DNA from: G051903925 sp051903925
GTDB lineage: Bacteria > Pseudomonadota > Alphaproteobacteria > Zavarziniales > Zavarziniaceae
Direction of reading: 5' to 3'
NCBI RefSeq assembly: GCF_051903925.1
Contig: NZ_CP173678.1
Span: 1 to 64,000, forward strand
Length of the DNA: 64,000 nt
The translations under genes were made by a program, and so were the position numbers. Below are positions 50,053 to 58,260 of the stretch, in pieces; within the stretch, counting starts at the first letter, position 1, and each line of letters starts with the position of its first letter. The notes beneath the pieces are model-generated. The model worked only from the letters and a program-made list of their open reading frames with translations, was not told the origin of the DNA and ran no database searches.

Positions 50053-50841
50053 TCAGCCAACTTCGCGGGTGAAGCGGATGTTCTGCTTCGCGATCCCGTC
50101 CAGCACCACGTCCAGCCCGCCGGAGCGGATCATCCAGTCCAGCCGGTGGTCGCGATACTCCCGCCGGAACCCTTCGCGCGGGCGCTGGGCGCCCGACGCG
50201 GCCAGCGCCGGCAGGGCCGCCTTGGCGGCGGCGAAGACCCGCGCGACGCTGGGCCGCTGGCGCACGCGACGGACCCAGGCGTGCAGCGCGCTGCCCTCCA
50301 CCGGGCCATGGCCGAAGCCGATCACGCCCATCAGGAAGGGCGCCACCGCCAGGTCGCCGCGGCCGAACTCCGCGCCATTGAACCAGGGCCGCTCGCCCAG
50401 CTGGTCCTGCAGCCAGCGCAGGATGCCGGCGTACTGGACACGCGCCGACTCCTCCAGCGCCGCAGCCGTGTCACCGGTCGCGCGCCCCCAGTAGCGCACC
50501 TCCGACAGGCCCCAGTTGATCGCCTCCAGCGTGGTGTCGCAGACCTCCTCGATGGCGCGGACGCGGGCGCGCTCGGCCGGCGTCGCGGCCAGCAGGCCCG
50601 GCTCGGGCCAGCGGTCGTCGATGTAGTCCAGGATCAGGGTCGAATCGAAGAGATGGACGTCCTCGTCCACATAGGCCGGCACCTCGGCGCGCAGCGCCGC
50701 GGCCAGGAAGGCGGCATCGCCCCCGGCCAGCACGTCCGGCTGGCGGGTCTCGTAGGCGACGCCCTTCTCGTCCAGGGCGATCTTCACCTTCTGCGCATAG
50801 GGCGACAGCGGATGTTCGTACAATATCGGCATGGCCGCCAT
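50053..50841 (-). CDS. Glutathione S-transferase family protein
   Basis: The 262-residue protein starts PILYEHPLSPYAQKVKIALD with the GST active-site region, then VPAYVDEDVHLFDSTLILDY (glutathione gamma-Glu site). A helical C-terminal domain has FNGAEFGRGDLAVAPFLMGV. It is 16 nt upstream of the other GST on the same strand, so the two are probably co-expressed. Start ATG 50841 or 50832. Confidence 0.88.
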   Translation of the reverse strand: MAAMPILYEHPLSPYAQKVKIALDEKGVAYETRQPDVLAGGDAAFLAAALRAEVPAYVDEDVHLFDSTLILDYIDDRWPEPGLLAATPAERARVRAIEEVCDTTLEAINWGLSEVRYWGRATGDTAAALEESARVQYAGILRWLQDQLGERPWFNGAEFGRGDLAVAPFLMGVIGFGHGPVEGSALHAWVRRVRQRPSVARVFAAAKAALPALAASGAQRPREGFRREYRDHRLDWMIRSGGLDVVLDGIAKQNIRFTREVG

Positions 50842-50990
50842 TGAACCACGCCTGGGGGGCGACAGGCCAGCCTGGGCCGGTGCGCCCCATCCCCGGCCTG
50901 CCGCGGGCGGGCACGGCGCGGGCCGGTGATCGACATGACTGTGATCCGTGGCGCTTGCGCCGGTTCGCGGGATGCAGCAACGTCCCGCCC

Positions 50991-51590
50991 ATGTGGGAGA
51001 AATCGCTCGTCCTGGCCGGCGCCTTCGCGGCGCTGCTGTCCTTTGGTGCCGCCGCGAGCTCTGGGGACAAGCCCCCGGGGCGCGAGGCCTATGACAACGG
51101 CGACTTCACGACGGCCATGACCGTCATGATGCCGCTCGCCCGCAATGGCGATGCCTCGGCCCAGTTCGATGTCGGCACGATGTACGACTTCGGCCTGGGC
51201 GTTGCCGCCGACCGGACGGAAGCCGCGCGCTGGTATCGCCGCGCCGCCGACCAGGGCGACGCCACCGCCCAGTACAACCTGGCCGTCATGTACGAGGAGG
51301 GCACCGGGGTCGAGAAGGACCTGGTGACCGCCTATGTGTACTACGCCCTGGCGGCGCGCGGCATCGCCCCCGAATACGCCCGGCGCAACCAGGCGGCGGT
51401 CCGCGCGCAGCTCAGCTCCGACCAGCTGGCCCAGGCGGAGCAGCGCGTCGCCGCGTTCCAGGCCAAGGTCGAGCGCCCCAGCGCCACCGCGCCGACGGCA
51501 CCGGTGGCGCCATCGGCCCCGGCCGACCCTGCGGCGCCCGCGCAGCCGGAACTGGCCCCGATCGCACCGCCCGCCACCGCCAACCCCTGA
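50991..51590 (+). CDS. Secreted Sel1-repeat protein
   Basis: The 199-residue precursor has a signal peptide (about 1-22, LAGAFAALLSFGAAASS). Two or three Sel1 repeats follow (SAQFDVGTMYDFGLGVAADR; AAQYNLAVMYEEGTGV-like; AYVYYALAARG), then a proline/alanine-rich tail. Sel1 repeats mediate protein contacts in the periplasm; the partner is not known. It is three bases upstream of the RarD-type gene. Confidence 0.82.
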   Translation: MWEKSLVLAGAFAALLSFGAAASSGDKPPGREAYDNGDFTTAMTVMMPLARNGDASAQFDVGTMYDFGLGVAADRTEAARWYRRAADQGDATAQYNLAVMYEEGTGVEKDLVTAYVYYALAARGIAPEYARRNQAAVRAQLSSDQLAQAEQRVAAFQAKVERPSATAPTAPVAPSAPADPAAPAQPELAPIAPPATANP

Positions 51591-51592
51591 CC

Positions 51593-52543
51593 ATGCCGGC
51601 CTCGGCCGGGCCTGCCGCGGCGCCGGCCGACGCGCGCCGGGAGGCGCTGCGGGGCGGGTTGTGGGCGGCCGCGGCGTTCACGACCTGGGGCCTCAGCCCC
51701 CTGTTCTGGCGCGCCTTTGCCGGCGTCGACCCGGTGGAGCTGATCGCCTGGCGCGCCGTGTTCTCGGCCGCGTTCAGCCTAAGCCTGCTGCTGGCCCTGG
51801 GCCAGATGGCGGAACTGGCGGCGCTGCTGCGCAACCGCCGGGCCGTGGCCACCCTGCTCGCCACCGGCAGCCTGATCTCCGTCAACTGGCTGATCTATGT
51901 GGCCGCCGTCGCCCATGGCCAGGTCCTGGAGGCGAGCCTTGGCTATTTCATCAACCCGCTGGCTGCGGTGGCACTTGGCATGGTCGTGCTGCGCGAGCGG
52001 CTGGGCGGCGTGCAACTGGCGGCCGTGGCGCTGGCTGCCTGCGGCGTTGGCATCGAGGCCGTGCTGACCGGCTCCGCCCCGTGGATCGCGCTGGGCCTGG
52101 CAGGGACCTTTGCCGTCTATGGCCTGCTGCGCAAGCAGGTGGGCGTCGGCCCGCTGACCGGCATGGCGGTCGAGAGCCTGGTGATGCTGGGCCCTGCCCT
52201 GCTGGTCCTGGCGTGGTTCGCGGCGACGGACGGCCTGAGCCTGACGACGCGGCCTGCCACCATCCAGGCCCTGGCGGTGCTGACCGGGCCCGTCACCGTG
52301 CTGCCGCTGCTGGCCTTCGCGGCCGCGGCACGGCGCATCCGCCTGGCGACGCTGGGCTTCATTCAGTACATGTCGCCAACCATGATGCTGCTGCTGGGTG
52401 TGCTGGCGTTTGGCGAGCCGCTGGGCCTGGAGCGGCTGTCCGGCTTTGTCCTGATCTGGGCCGCGTGTGCCCTCTATTCCTGGGCGACGCTGCGCCAGGA
52501 TGCCGCCAGCCAGGCTGGACCCAGAACCGACGTTGAACGATAA
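51593..52543 (+). CDS. rarD: EamA/RarD-family permease
   Basis: The 316-residue inner-membrane protein has about ten membrane helices. It shows RarD landmarks: TTWGLSPLFWRAFAGVDPVE near the start, ISVNWLIYVAAVAHGQVLEA-type and SLGYFINPLAAVALGMVVLR in the first half, and FIQYMSPTMMLLLGVLAFGE in the second. RarD belongs to the drug/metabolite transporter superfamily; the substrate is unproven. Confidence 0.9.
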   Translation: MPASAGPAAAPADARREALRGGLWAAAAFTTWGLSPLFWRAFAGVDPVELIAWRAVFSAAFSLSLLLALGQMAELAALLRNRRAVATLLATGSLISVNWLIYVAAVAHGQVLEASLGYFINPLAAVALGMVVLRERLGGVQLAAVALAACGVGIEAVLTGSAPWIALGLAGTFAVYGLLRKQVGVGPLTGMAVESLVMLGPALLVLAWFAATDGLSLTTRPATIQALAVLTGPVTVLPLLAFAAAARRIRLATLGFIQYMSPTMMLLLGVLAFGEPLGLERLSGFVLIWAACALYSWATLRQDAASQAGPRTDVER

Positions 52544-52628
52544 TTCATTTTAGGAATACGTTCAGCGCGGACTGGAACTGCGGCGCGGGCGTTGCTAGTT
52601 TCCCGACCAGAACAAGGGAGGGAAGACA

Positions 52629-54077
52629 ATGGTCGGCATCACGGCATTCGGTGGCTACATCCCGAAGCTGAGGCTGCAGAGGAAGGCGATCGCCACCGCC
52701 AATGCCTGGTCCAACCCCGGCATCATGGGCCAGGCCAAGGGCGAACGGTCCATGCGCAACTGGGACGAGGACAGCCTGACCATGGCGGTCGAGGCCGGCC
52801 GCGACTGCCTGACCGGCTTTGACAAGGCCGCCATCGACCAGGTCATCTTCGCCTCGACCACCATGCCCTTTGCCGACCGCCAGAATGCCGGCGTGGTCGC
52901 GACCGTGCTGAACCTGTCTGACGCGGTGCAGACGCTGGACGTGACGTCGTCCCAGCGGGCGGGCACGTCCGCCCTGCTGGCGGCGCTGTCGTCGGTGAAG
53001 GCCGGCACTGCCACGAACGCGCTGCTGGTCGCATCCGATACCCGCGCCACGCGGTCCGGTTCGAACGAGGAGATGCTGTTCGGCGACGGGGCAGCCTCCC
53101 TCCTGGTCGGGAACGACAAGCCGATCGCCGAATACCTGGGCGGGGCTTCGATCTCGATCGACTTCGTCGACCATTTCCGCGGCGAGGGCCAGGACTTCGA
53201 CTATGGCTGGGAAGAGCGCTGGATCCGCGACGAAGGCTACATGAAGATCGGGCCCAAGGCGGTGAAGGCCGCCCTGGCCAAGAGCGGGATCGAGGCCGGC
53301 GCCATCGACCACTTCGTGATGCCCTGCATCTTCGCGAAGATCCCCGCCGACATTGCCAAGGCGTCCGGCATCGACCCGAAGAAGGCGCGCGACAACCTGC
53401 ACGCCGTCTGTGGCGAAACGGGCACCGCGCATGCGCTCACCATGCTGATCGAAACGATCCAGTCGGTCGGTCCCGGCCAGACGATCATGGTCGTCGGCTA
53501 TGGCCAGGGGGCGGACGTGCTGATCTTCCGCACCACCGACGCGCTGGCAGGCCTGAGCCCGCGGCGCGGCATCAAGGGCTCGCTCGCCGACCGGCGGGAA
53601 GAGACCAACTACATGAAGTATCTGGCCTTCAACAACCTGGTGACGCAGGAGAAGGGCAAACGGGCCGAAGGCGACAAGGGCACGGCGCTGAGCGTCCTCT
53701 ACCGCAAGCGGGACCAGATCCTAGGCCTGGTGGGCGGCAAGTGCCGGGTCTGCGGCACGCTGCAATATCCGAAGTCGGACATCTGCGTGAACCCCAACTG
53801 CCACGCGCCCGACAGCCAGGACCCCCATCCCTTCCAGGACGAACCGGCCAAGATCATGACCTGGTCCGCCGATTACCTGACCTATACGATCGACCCGCCG
53901 GCCCATTACGGCATGGTCACGTTCCAGGACGGCGGCCGCTTCATGACCGACTTCACCGATTACGAACAGGGCAAGGTCGAGGTGGGCATGCCGGTGCGCA
54001 TGACCTTCCGCCTCAAGGAGGTCGACGAGGATCGCGGCTTCAAGAAGTACTTCTGGAAGGCCGTCCCCACGGGGTGA
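52629..54077 (+). CDS. HMG-CoA synthase-like domain fused to DUF35 zinc-ribbon/OB-fold; nucleophile position is Gln
   Basis: The 482-residue protein combines a thiolase-superfamily domain like HMG-CoA synthase (1-340; GITAFGGYIPKLRLQRKAIA, FGDGAASLLVG, VCGETGTAHALTMLIETI) with a C-terminal DUF35 domain. DUF35 has four zinc Cys (C372, C375, C386, C391) and an OB fold. Archaea make a thiolase/HMGCS/DUF35 complex in which DUF35 binds CoA substrate. Here the DUF35 part is fused to the synthase and the thiolase is the next gene. The position of the catalytic Cys (ACxAGT in synthases) reads SSQRAGT with Q109, as in decarboxylating KS-Q domains. His in HFVMP may still be functional. GGGAGGGAAG precedes the ATG. 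Condensation as in classical HMGCS is unlikely. Confidence 0.85.
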   Translation: MVGITAFGGYIPKLRLQRKAIATANAWSNPGIMGQAKGERSMRNWDEDSLTMAVEAGRDCLTGFDKAAIDQVIFASTTMPFADRQNAGVVATVLNLSDAVQTLDVTSSQRAGTSALLAALSSVKAGTATNALLVASDTRATRSGSNEEMLFGDGAASLLVGNDKPIAEYLGGASISIDFVDHFRGEGQDFDYGWEERWIRDEGYMKIGPKAVKAALAKSGIEAGAIDHFVMPCIFAKIPADIAKASGIDPKKARDNLHAVCGETGTAHALTMLIETIQSVGPGQTIMVVGYGQGADVLIFRTTDALAGLSPRRGIKGSLADRREETNYMKYLAFNNLVTQEKGKRAEGDKGTALSVLYRKRDQILGLVGGKCRVCGTLQYPKSDICVNPNCHAPDSQDPHPFQDEPAKIMTWSADYLTYTIDPPAHYGMVTFQDGGRFMTDFTDYEQGKVEVGMPVRMTFRLKEVDEDRGFKKYFWKAVPTG

Positions 54078-54113
54078 GCGGGCTGCGCCAGGCCTGCTTG
54101 ACGGTTGCGCGAG

Positions 54114-54225
54114 CATCCTTCGAGACGGCCTTCGGCCTCCTCAGGATGACGCAGGTTGGGGACATCAAGGAGAACCAACGGCGTCATGCTGAGGAGCGGC
54201 CCGAAGGGACGCGTCTCGAAGCATC
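54114..54225. repeat. Two inverted copies of a palindromic intergenic repeat
   Basis: Copy A (54114-54150) begins CATCCTTCGAGACGG and ends CTCAGGATGAC. Copy B (54183-54225) is the reverse orientation, beginning GTCATGCTGAGGAG and ending CTCGAAGCATC. Each has a GC-rich palindromic centre. A third copy is at 62373-62411. It is a dispersed repeat family typical of alphaproteobacterial intergenic regions; here it fills the 256-nt gap between the HMGCS-like and thiolase genes. Confidence 0.7.
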
Positions 54226-54333
54226 AGGCGCAGCGCTGACACCCAGGCCGGACAGGTGGGACGCTACCACCCAATAGGGAAACGCCTTATATTTCGACCG
54301 ACAGGTAAGTAGACGAGACGAAGGGAGACGGCG

Positions 54334-55533
54334 ATGGCATCGGGAATCAAGGACAAGGTCGCGATCCTTGGCATGGGCTGCTCCAAGTTCGGGGAGCGCT
54401 GGGACGCGGGTTCGGACGAGCTGATGGTCGAGGCCTTCAAGGAGGCCATCGCCGACGCCGGCATCGAGACCAACCAGATCCAGGCGGCGTGGCTGGCCTC
54501 CGCCTTTGACGAGGTCAATATCGGCAAGTCGGCGCTGCCGCTCAGCTATGCGCTGCGGCTGCCCAACATTCCGGTGACCAAGGTCGAGAATTTCTGTGCC
54601 TCCGGCTCGGAAGCGTTCCGGGGTGCGGTGTACGCGGTCGCCGCCGGCGCCTGCGACATCGCGCTGGCGCTGGGTGTCGAGAAGCTGAAGGACACCGGAT
54701 ATGGCGGCCTGCCCCCGGGCAGCCGCGGCACGATGGGGGCGCTGACCAACCCCAACATGTCGGCCCCCGGCTCGTTCGCGCAGCTGGCCTCCGCCTATCG
54801 CGCCAAGCACGGCGTCAGCCGCGAGGACCTGAAGCGCGGCATCGCCCATGTCTCGGTCAAGAGCCACGCCAATGGGGCCAAGAACCCCAAGGCCCACCTC
54901 CAGAAGGAGGTGACGATGGACCAGGTGCTGAACGCGCCGCTGATCGCCGAGCCCCTGGGCCTGTTCGACTGCTGCGGCGTGTCGGACGGGGCGGCCGCGG
55001 CCATCGTGACGACGCCGGAAATCGCCAAGTCGCTGGGCAAGCACAACCTGGTGACGGTCAAGGCGCTGCAGCTGGCCCTCTCCAACGGCAGCGAGATCGG
55101 CCACAATTCCTGGGACGGCAGCTATTTCCACACCGCCCGGATCGCCGCCAAGCGCGCCTATGACGAGGCCGGCATCAAGAACCCGCGCGAGGAGCTGAGC
55201 CTGATCGAGGTGCATGACTGCTTCTCCATCACCGAGTTCGTGACGATGGAGGACCTGTTCATCTCGCCCGAGGGGGGTGCCCTGAAGGACGTGCTGGACG
55301 GCTTCTACGACGCCGACGGCCAGGTCCCGTGCCAGATCGACGGCGGCCTGAAGTGCTTTGGCCATCCGATCGGCGCCAGCGGCATCCGCATGCTCTACGA
55401 GATGTACCTGCAGCTGCAGGGCCGCGCGGGTCCCCGCCAGCGGTCCAACCCGACCTTCGGCCTGACCCACAACCTGGGTGGTGCGCCAAACGGCAATGTG
55501 TGTTCGGTCGCCATCGTCGGCGCCTATGGCTGA
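54334..55533 (+). CDS. Archaeal/SCP-x-type thiolase (acetyl-CoA acetyltransferase family)
   Basis: The 399-residue thiolase has nucleophile C88 in VENFCASGSEAFRG, the His of KCFGHPIGASGIRM and C-terminal HNLGGAPNGNV. This is the SCP-x/archaeal form, which lacks the second classical Cys motif CAGGG. Such thiolases usually work with a DUF35 partner, as in archaeal mevalonate synthesis or the BbsAB/Ltp-ChsH2 complexes; the DUF35 partner here is the fusion protein upstream. AAGGGAG precedes the ATG. Terminated by a strong hairpin after the gene. Confidence 0.9.
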   Translation: MASGIKDKVAILGMGCSKFGERWDAGSDELMVEAFKEAIADAGIETNQIQAAWLASAFDEVNIGKSALPLSYALRLPNIPVTKVENFCASGSEAFRGAVYAVAAGACDIALALGVEKLKDTGYGGLPPGSRGTMGALTNPNMSAPGSFAQLASAYRAKHGVSREDLKRGIAHVSVKSHANGAKNPKAHLQKEVTMDQVLNAPLIAEPLGLFDCCGVSDGAAAAIVTTPEIAKSLGKHNLVTVKALQLALSNGSEIGHNSWDGSYFHTARIAAKRAYDEAGIKNPREELSLIEVHDCFSITEFVTMEDLFISPEGGALKDVLDGFYDADGQVPCQIDGGLKCFGHPIGASGIRMLYEMYLQLQGRAGPRQRSNPTFGLTHNLGGAPNGNVCSVAIVGAYG

Positions 55534-55573
55534 GTGAAGCGGAGTCGCGCCGCTCCGCATGATTTTTTGCGGG

Positions 55574-55610
55574 AGCCCTGGACGGAATTGCCGTCCAGGG
55601 CTTTCTGTCT
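55574..55610 (+). terminator. Rho-independent terminator after the thiolase gene
   Basis: A 12-bp perfect stem AGCCCTGGACGG/CCGTCCAGGGCT with a 5-nt loop is followed by TTCTGTCTT, 41 nt past the stop and just before dut. Confidence 0.7.
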
Positions 55611-55612
55611 TC

Positions 55613-56086
55613 ATGACCCCGACCGCGATCACACCGACCATCCGTTTCTGCCTGGCCCGCTCCGATGCCGCGGACCACGGCGCCCGCATCCCCGTCCAGG
55701 CCCATGAGGGTGCATCCGCCGGGTTTGACCTGCATGCCTGCCTGGAGGCGGCCGTCACCCTGCCCGGTGCGGACGCGCAGCCGTTTCGCATTCCGACGGG
55801 CCTGCGCGTGCAGATCCCGCTGGGCTTTTGCGGCCTGCTGGTGCCGCGCAGCAGCACGGGCGAGAAGGGATTGCGCCTGGCCAACACGGTCGGCATCATC
55901 GACTCGGACTACCGGGGAGAGATCCTGGTCTCCGCCACCACGGCCAGGCCCGGGGTCGTCGTGGCCCCAGGCGACCGCATCGCCCAACTGGTCATCGTTC
56001 CGGTCCCCACCCTGCATGTCGAGGTGGTGGACAGCCTGGACGACAGCCCCCGCGGCGCCGGCGGATTCGGCTCGACCGGCGCCTGA
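55613..56086 (+). CDS. dut: Deoxyuridine 5'-triphosphate nucleotidohydrolase
   Basis: dUTPase hydrolyses dUTP to dUMP and keeps uracil out of DNA. The 157-residue trimeric-type enzyme shows all five motifs: AGFDLHA, PRSSTGEKG, GIIDSDYRGEI with catalytic Asp, RIAQLVIVPV and C-terminal GAGGFGST. ATG 55613 follows the terminator of the previous gene, so a promoter must overlap that hairpin; a longer frame would read through the terminator stem. Confidence 0.95.
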   Translation: MTPTAITPTIRFCLARSDAADHGARIPVQAHEGASAGFDLHACLEAAVTLPGADAQPFRIPTGLRVQIPLGFCGLLVPRSSTGEKGLRLANTVGIIDSDYRGEILVSATTARPGVVVAPGDRIAQLVIVPVPTLHVEVVDSLDDSPRGAGGFGSTGA

Positions 56087-56174
56087 GCCGCTCGGGCCGG
56101 AAGGTGCGGTGGCGTCAACGACTTCTTAGCGACGACACGCGGACTGTGCGGTCCGCCAAGCCATGGAGCCAATC

Positions 56175-56330
56175 ATGAACATCGCACCCGATGCCCGGAC
56201 CGAGCACCCGCCCGCAGCGGAGGTGACGCATCCCCGCGATGACTGGGAGCGCCCAAGCATGGTCCGGATCGCGCTCGACCTGGCAGAGGCTGGCCCTGCC
56301 GGTCTCACCGATTCCGGCATCTTCTCCTGA
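56175..56330 (+). CDS. Small ORF of 51 residues with good ribosome-binding site
   Basis: GGAG lies six bases before the ATG and the 51 codons have G/C in the third position about four times in five, as in real genes here. The peptide is charged in its first half and contains DWERPSMVRIALDLAEAG followed by PAGLTDSGIFS. The W-x-x-P pattern before a short tail recalls some RiPP precursors. No modifying enzyme is nearby, so this is only a resemblance. It lies in the 306-nt gap between dut and the convergent protease gene. Confidence 0.45.
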   Translation: MNIAPDARTEHPPAAEVTHPRDDWERPSMVRIALDLAEAGPAGLTDSGIFS

Positions 56331-56392
56331 ACGGCGGGTCGCCACCCAGTTTTGAAGCCCCGCCGGGCTGCACCCCGGCTGAGTGACGACGG

Positions 56393-57778
56393 CTACTCGA
56401 TCACCAGGCCGCCGGCCGAGGAACAGGCCTTGGCCGTGCGGAACCCGACCGCGTTGCCGACCTGGCAGAGAACCTCCCGCCCGCCGGCGCTGGTCGGCTT
56501 GGACGGCGGCGGCGGGATCTCCGCCGTCTGGCTGGGTGACGCGGGCGCTACCGGCTTGCCCGAGACGGCATTGCCCACCCCGGCAATGGCGCCGCCACCG
56601 CCCCCGCCCGTGCCCCAATAGGTCGCAACCGGAATGGCGAAGTTGAGCGACTGGCCGTCGCGCAGCAGGAAGGTCGTGATGCCGATCAGGTTGCCGCGCG
56701 AATCGAACAGGCCGCCGCCGGAGGAACCGGGCGAGATCGGCGCCGTGGTCTGGATATAGGGCCGACCCTCGTTCTCGCGCAGGCCGGAAATCAGGCCCTG
56801 GCCCAGCGTGCCCGACAGGCCGAAGGGCGCACCGATCGTGTAGACCGTCTCGCCCACGCGCAGGGCATCGTCCAGGCGGATGCCTGGCACCGGGTCGACG
56901 ACGATGTCCTCGCTGCGGATCACGCAGCGGTCGGCGGCGGGATCGGCCGCAACCAGGCGCGCCTTGCCCGTACCGTTCTTGCCCATGATCGCGATGGAGC
57001 CGGGGTGATCCTCGACCACATGGCAGTTGGTCAGAAGGTGCCGGCGCGAGATCGCCACCGCCGAACCCTGGCTCTGCTCCGGATTGCCGTCGTCCTGCGC
57101 CAGCACGACATAGACCGAGCCCGAGACCTGCTCGTAGATCGTCTCCGGGTCGGCGCGCGCGCCGGCCAGGGCGGCCGGCTGCTCGACAACGGCGGGGTCC
57201 AGCCCGCCGGGTCCGCTCCAGCGGTCCAGCGCCGCCTCGGCCCGGCCACGCCCCTCGTCCCGGTCGCGGTCGCCCTTGGGCCCGTCCATGTAGCGGGCGA
57301 CGCAGGCGGCCAGCGCTTGCAGCCCACGGGCCGTGCCGTCCAGGCTGTAGCGCCGCTGCAGCGGGCCGAAGTCGACGCCGACGCTGGAGCCGCGGCGCAG
57401 CGCCTCGAACAGACCGGGGTCGGAGCCCAGGTCGATCAGGACCGTCTCGTCCTCCAGCGTCGCATCCGCGCGCATGACGTCGCCCCGATCGACACGGAAC
57501 GAGACACGGAAGGCATTGCGGCGCAGGCGCAGGTCGGGATCGCGGAAGAACAGGCCGTAGTTGAAGTCGCGGTCCAGGATGAAGCCAAGTTCGATCCCGC
57601 CTTCGTAGCGGGAGGACATGATGCAGGACGACAGGTCCTGTCCCCGGAAGTGCGGCCCGCCGCACCAGCCCGCGGCGCAGAAGTCGCCCTCCTCGGCCTG
57701 GACACCAGGAGCGGCCAGCAGCAGCGCCCCTAGGGCCAAGGCCGCGGCGGGCAGGAAACTCGACCGACCCATGCGCAT
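56393..57778 (-). CDS. Secreted trypsin-like serine protease
   Basis: The 461-residue precursor has a signal peptide (AAALALGALLLAAPGVQAEE). A domain of about 200 residues (25-225, with CAAGWCGG Cys pair) that I do not recognise follows, then a trypsin-fold protease domain: His in LLTNCHVVEDH, Asp in AADRCVIR and Ser in ISPGSSGGGLFDSRG. A C-terminal Gly/Pro linker and a Cys-containing tail end the protein. It resembles S1C/HtrA-like sensors without PDZ. ATG 57778 is chosen because GGGGG lies five bases upstream and the signal peptide follows; several upstream ATGs are possible. Confidence 0.85.
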   Translation of the reverse strand: MRMGRSSFLPAAALALGALLLAAPGVQAEEGDFCAAGWCGGPHFRGQDLSSCIMSSRYEGGIELGFILDRDFNYGLFFRDPDLRLRRNAFRVSFRVDRGDVMRADATLEDETVLIDLGSDPGLFEALRRGSSVGVDFGPLQRRYSLDGTARGLQALAACVARYMDGPKGDRDRDEGRGRAEAALDRWSGPGGLDPAVVEQPAALAGARADPETIYEQVSGSVYVVLAQDDGNPEQSQGSAVAISRRHLLTNCHVVEDHPGSIAIMGKNGTGKARLVAADPAADRCVIRSEDIVVDPVPGIRLDDALRVGETVYTIGAPFGLSGTLGQGLISGLRENEGRPYIQTTAPISPGSSGGGLFDSRGNLIGITTFLLRDGQSLNFAIPVATYWGTGGGGGGAIAGVGNAVSGKPVAPASPSQTAEIPPPPSKPTSAGGREVLCQVGNAVGFRTAKACSSAGGLVIE

Positions 57779-57869
57779 CAACGCCCCCATGACCGGCGGC
57801 GCCAGACGCCGCATACTAGGCATTACGTCGCGATCGTACATCCGCAGCGCAATCGTGGGGAGGATGCTC

Positions 57870-58136
57870 ATGCGTGAGGGAAGTCACAATCTGTCCAAAG
57901 GTTTGCTGGCGGCCACACTGCTTCTGGCAGCACCGGCGCCGGCGCTGGCGGATTCCTACAACGTGTTCTGCTCCAACAACCGGATCGAGGTGCAGCAGCG
58001 GACTCTGGAGCAGCAGTTGAGCGCGCGCGGCACGCCGACCTGCCAGCTTTCGGGCTTCAGCTCGTATTCGAGCGCGCTCGACTTCGCCAAGGCCAATTTC
58101 GGGGGCGAGGGACAGGCCTGCACCTGCGGCGACTGA
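57870..58136 (+). CDS. Small secreted cysteine-containing protein
   Basis: The 88-residue precursor has a clear signal peptide (GLLAATLLLAAPAPALADS), leaving about 60 residues with four Cys (VFCSNN, PTCQLS, ACTCGD) and a QQ-rich helix. GGGGAGG lies six bases before the ATG. It is divergent from the protease gene with about 90 nt between starts, so the two may be co-regulated. No family is recognised; a protease inhibitor or ligand is speculation. Confidence 0.7.
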   Translation: MREGSHNLSKGLLAATLLLAAPAPALADSYNVFCSNNRIEVQQRTLEQQLSARGTPTCQLSGFSSYSSALDFAKANFGGEGQACTCGD

Positions 58137-58260
58137 ACGTCAAAGCGTGCTTTCCGGCAGGCCGCTTGACCCCTGGCGTGGAGCGGAGGCACGCTGCCGC
58201 CGTGCTGCACTGCATGCAGCATTCCTTTGCAATGCAGCATAGCGCGGTGCCCGGCCGGTC

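Noticed and set aside
56175..56330. Calling the 51-residue ORF a lasso-peptide precursor
   Set aside because: No B/C processing enzymes or transporter are in the window and the tail would be unusually short.
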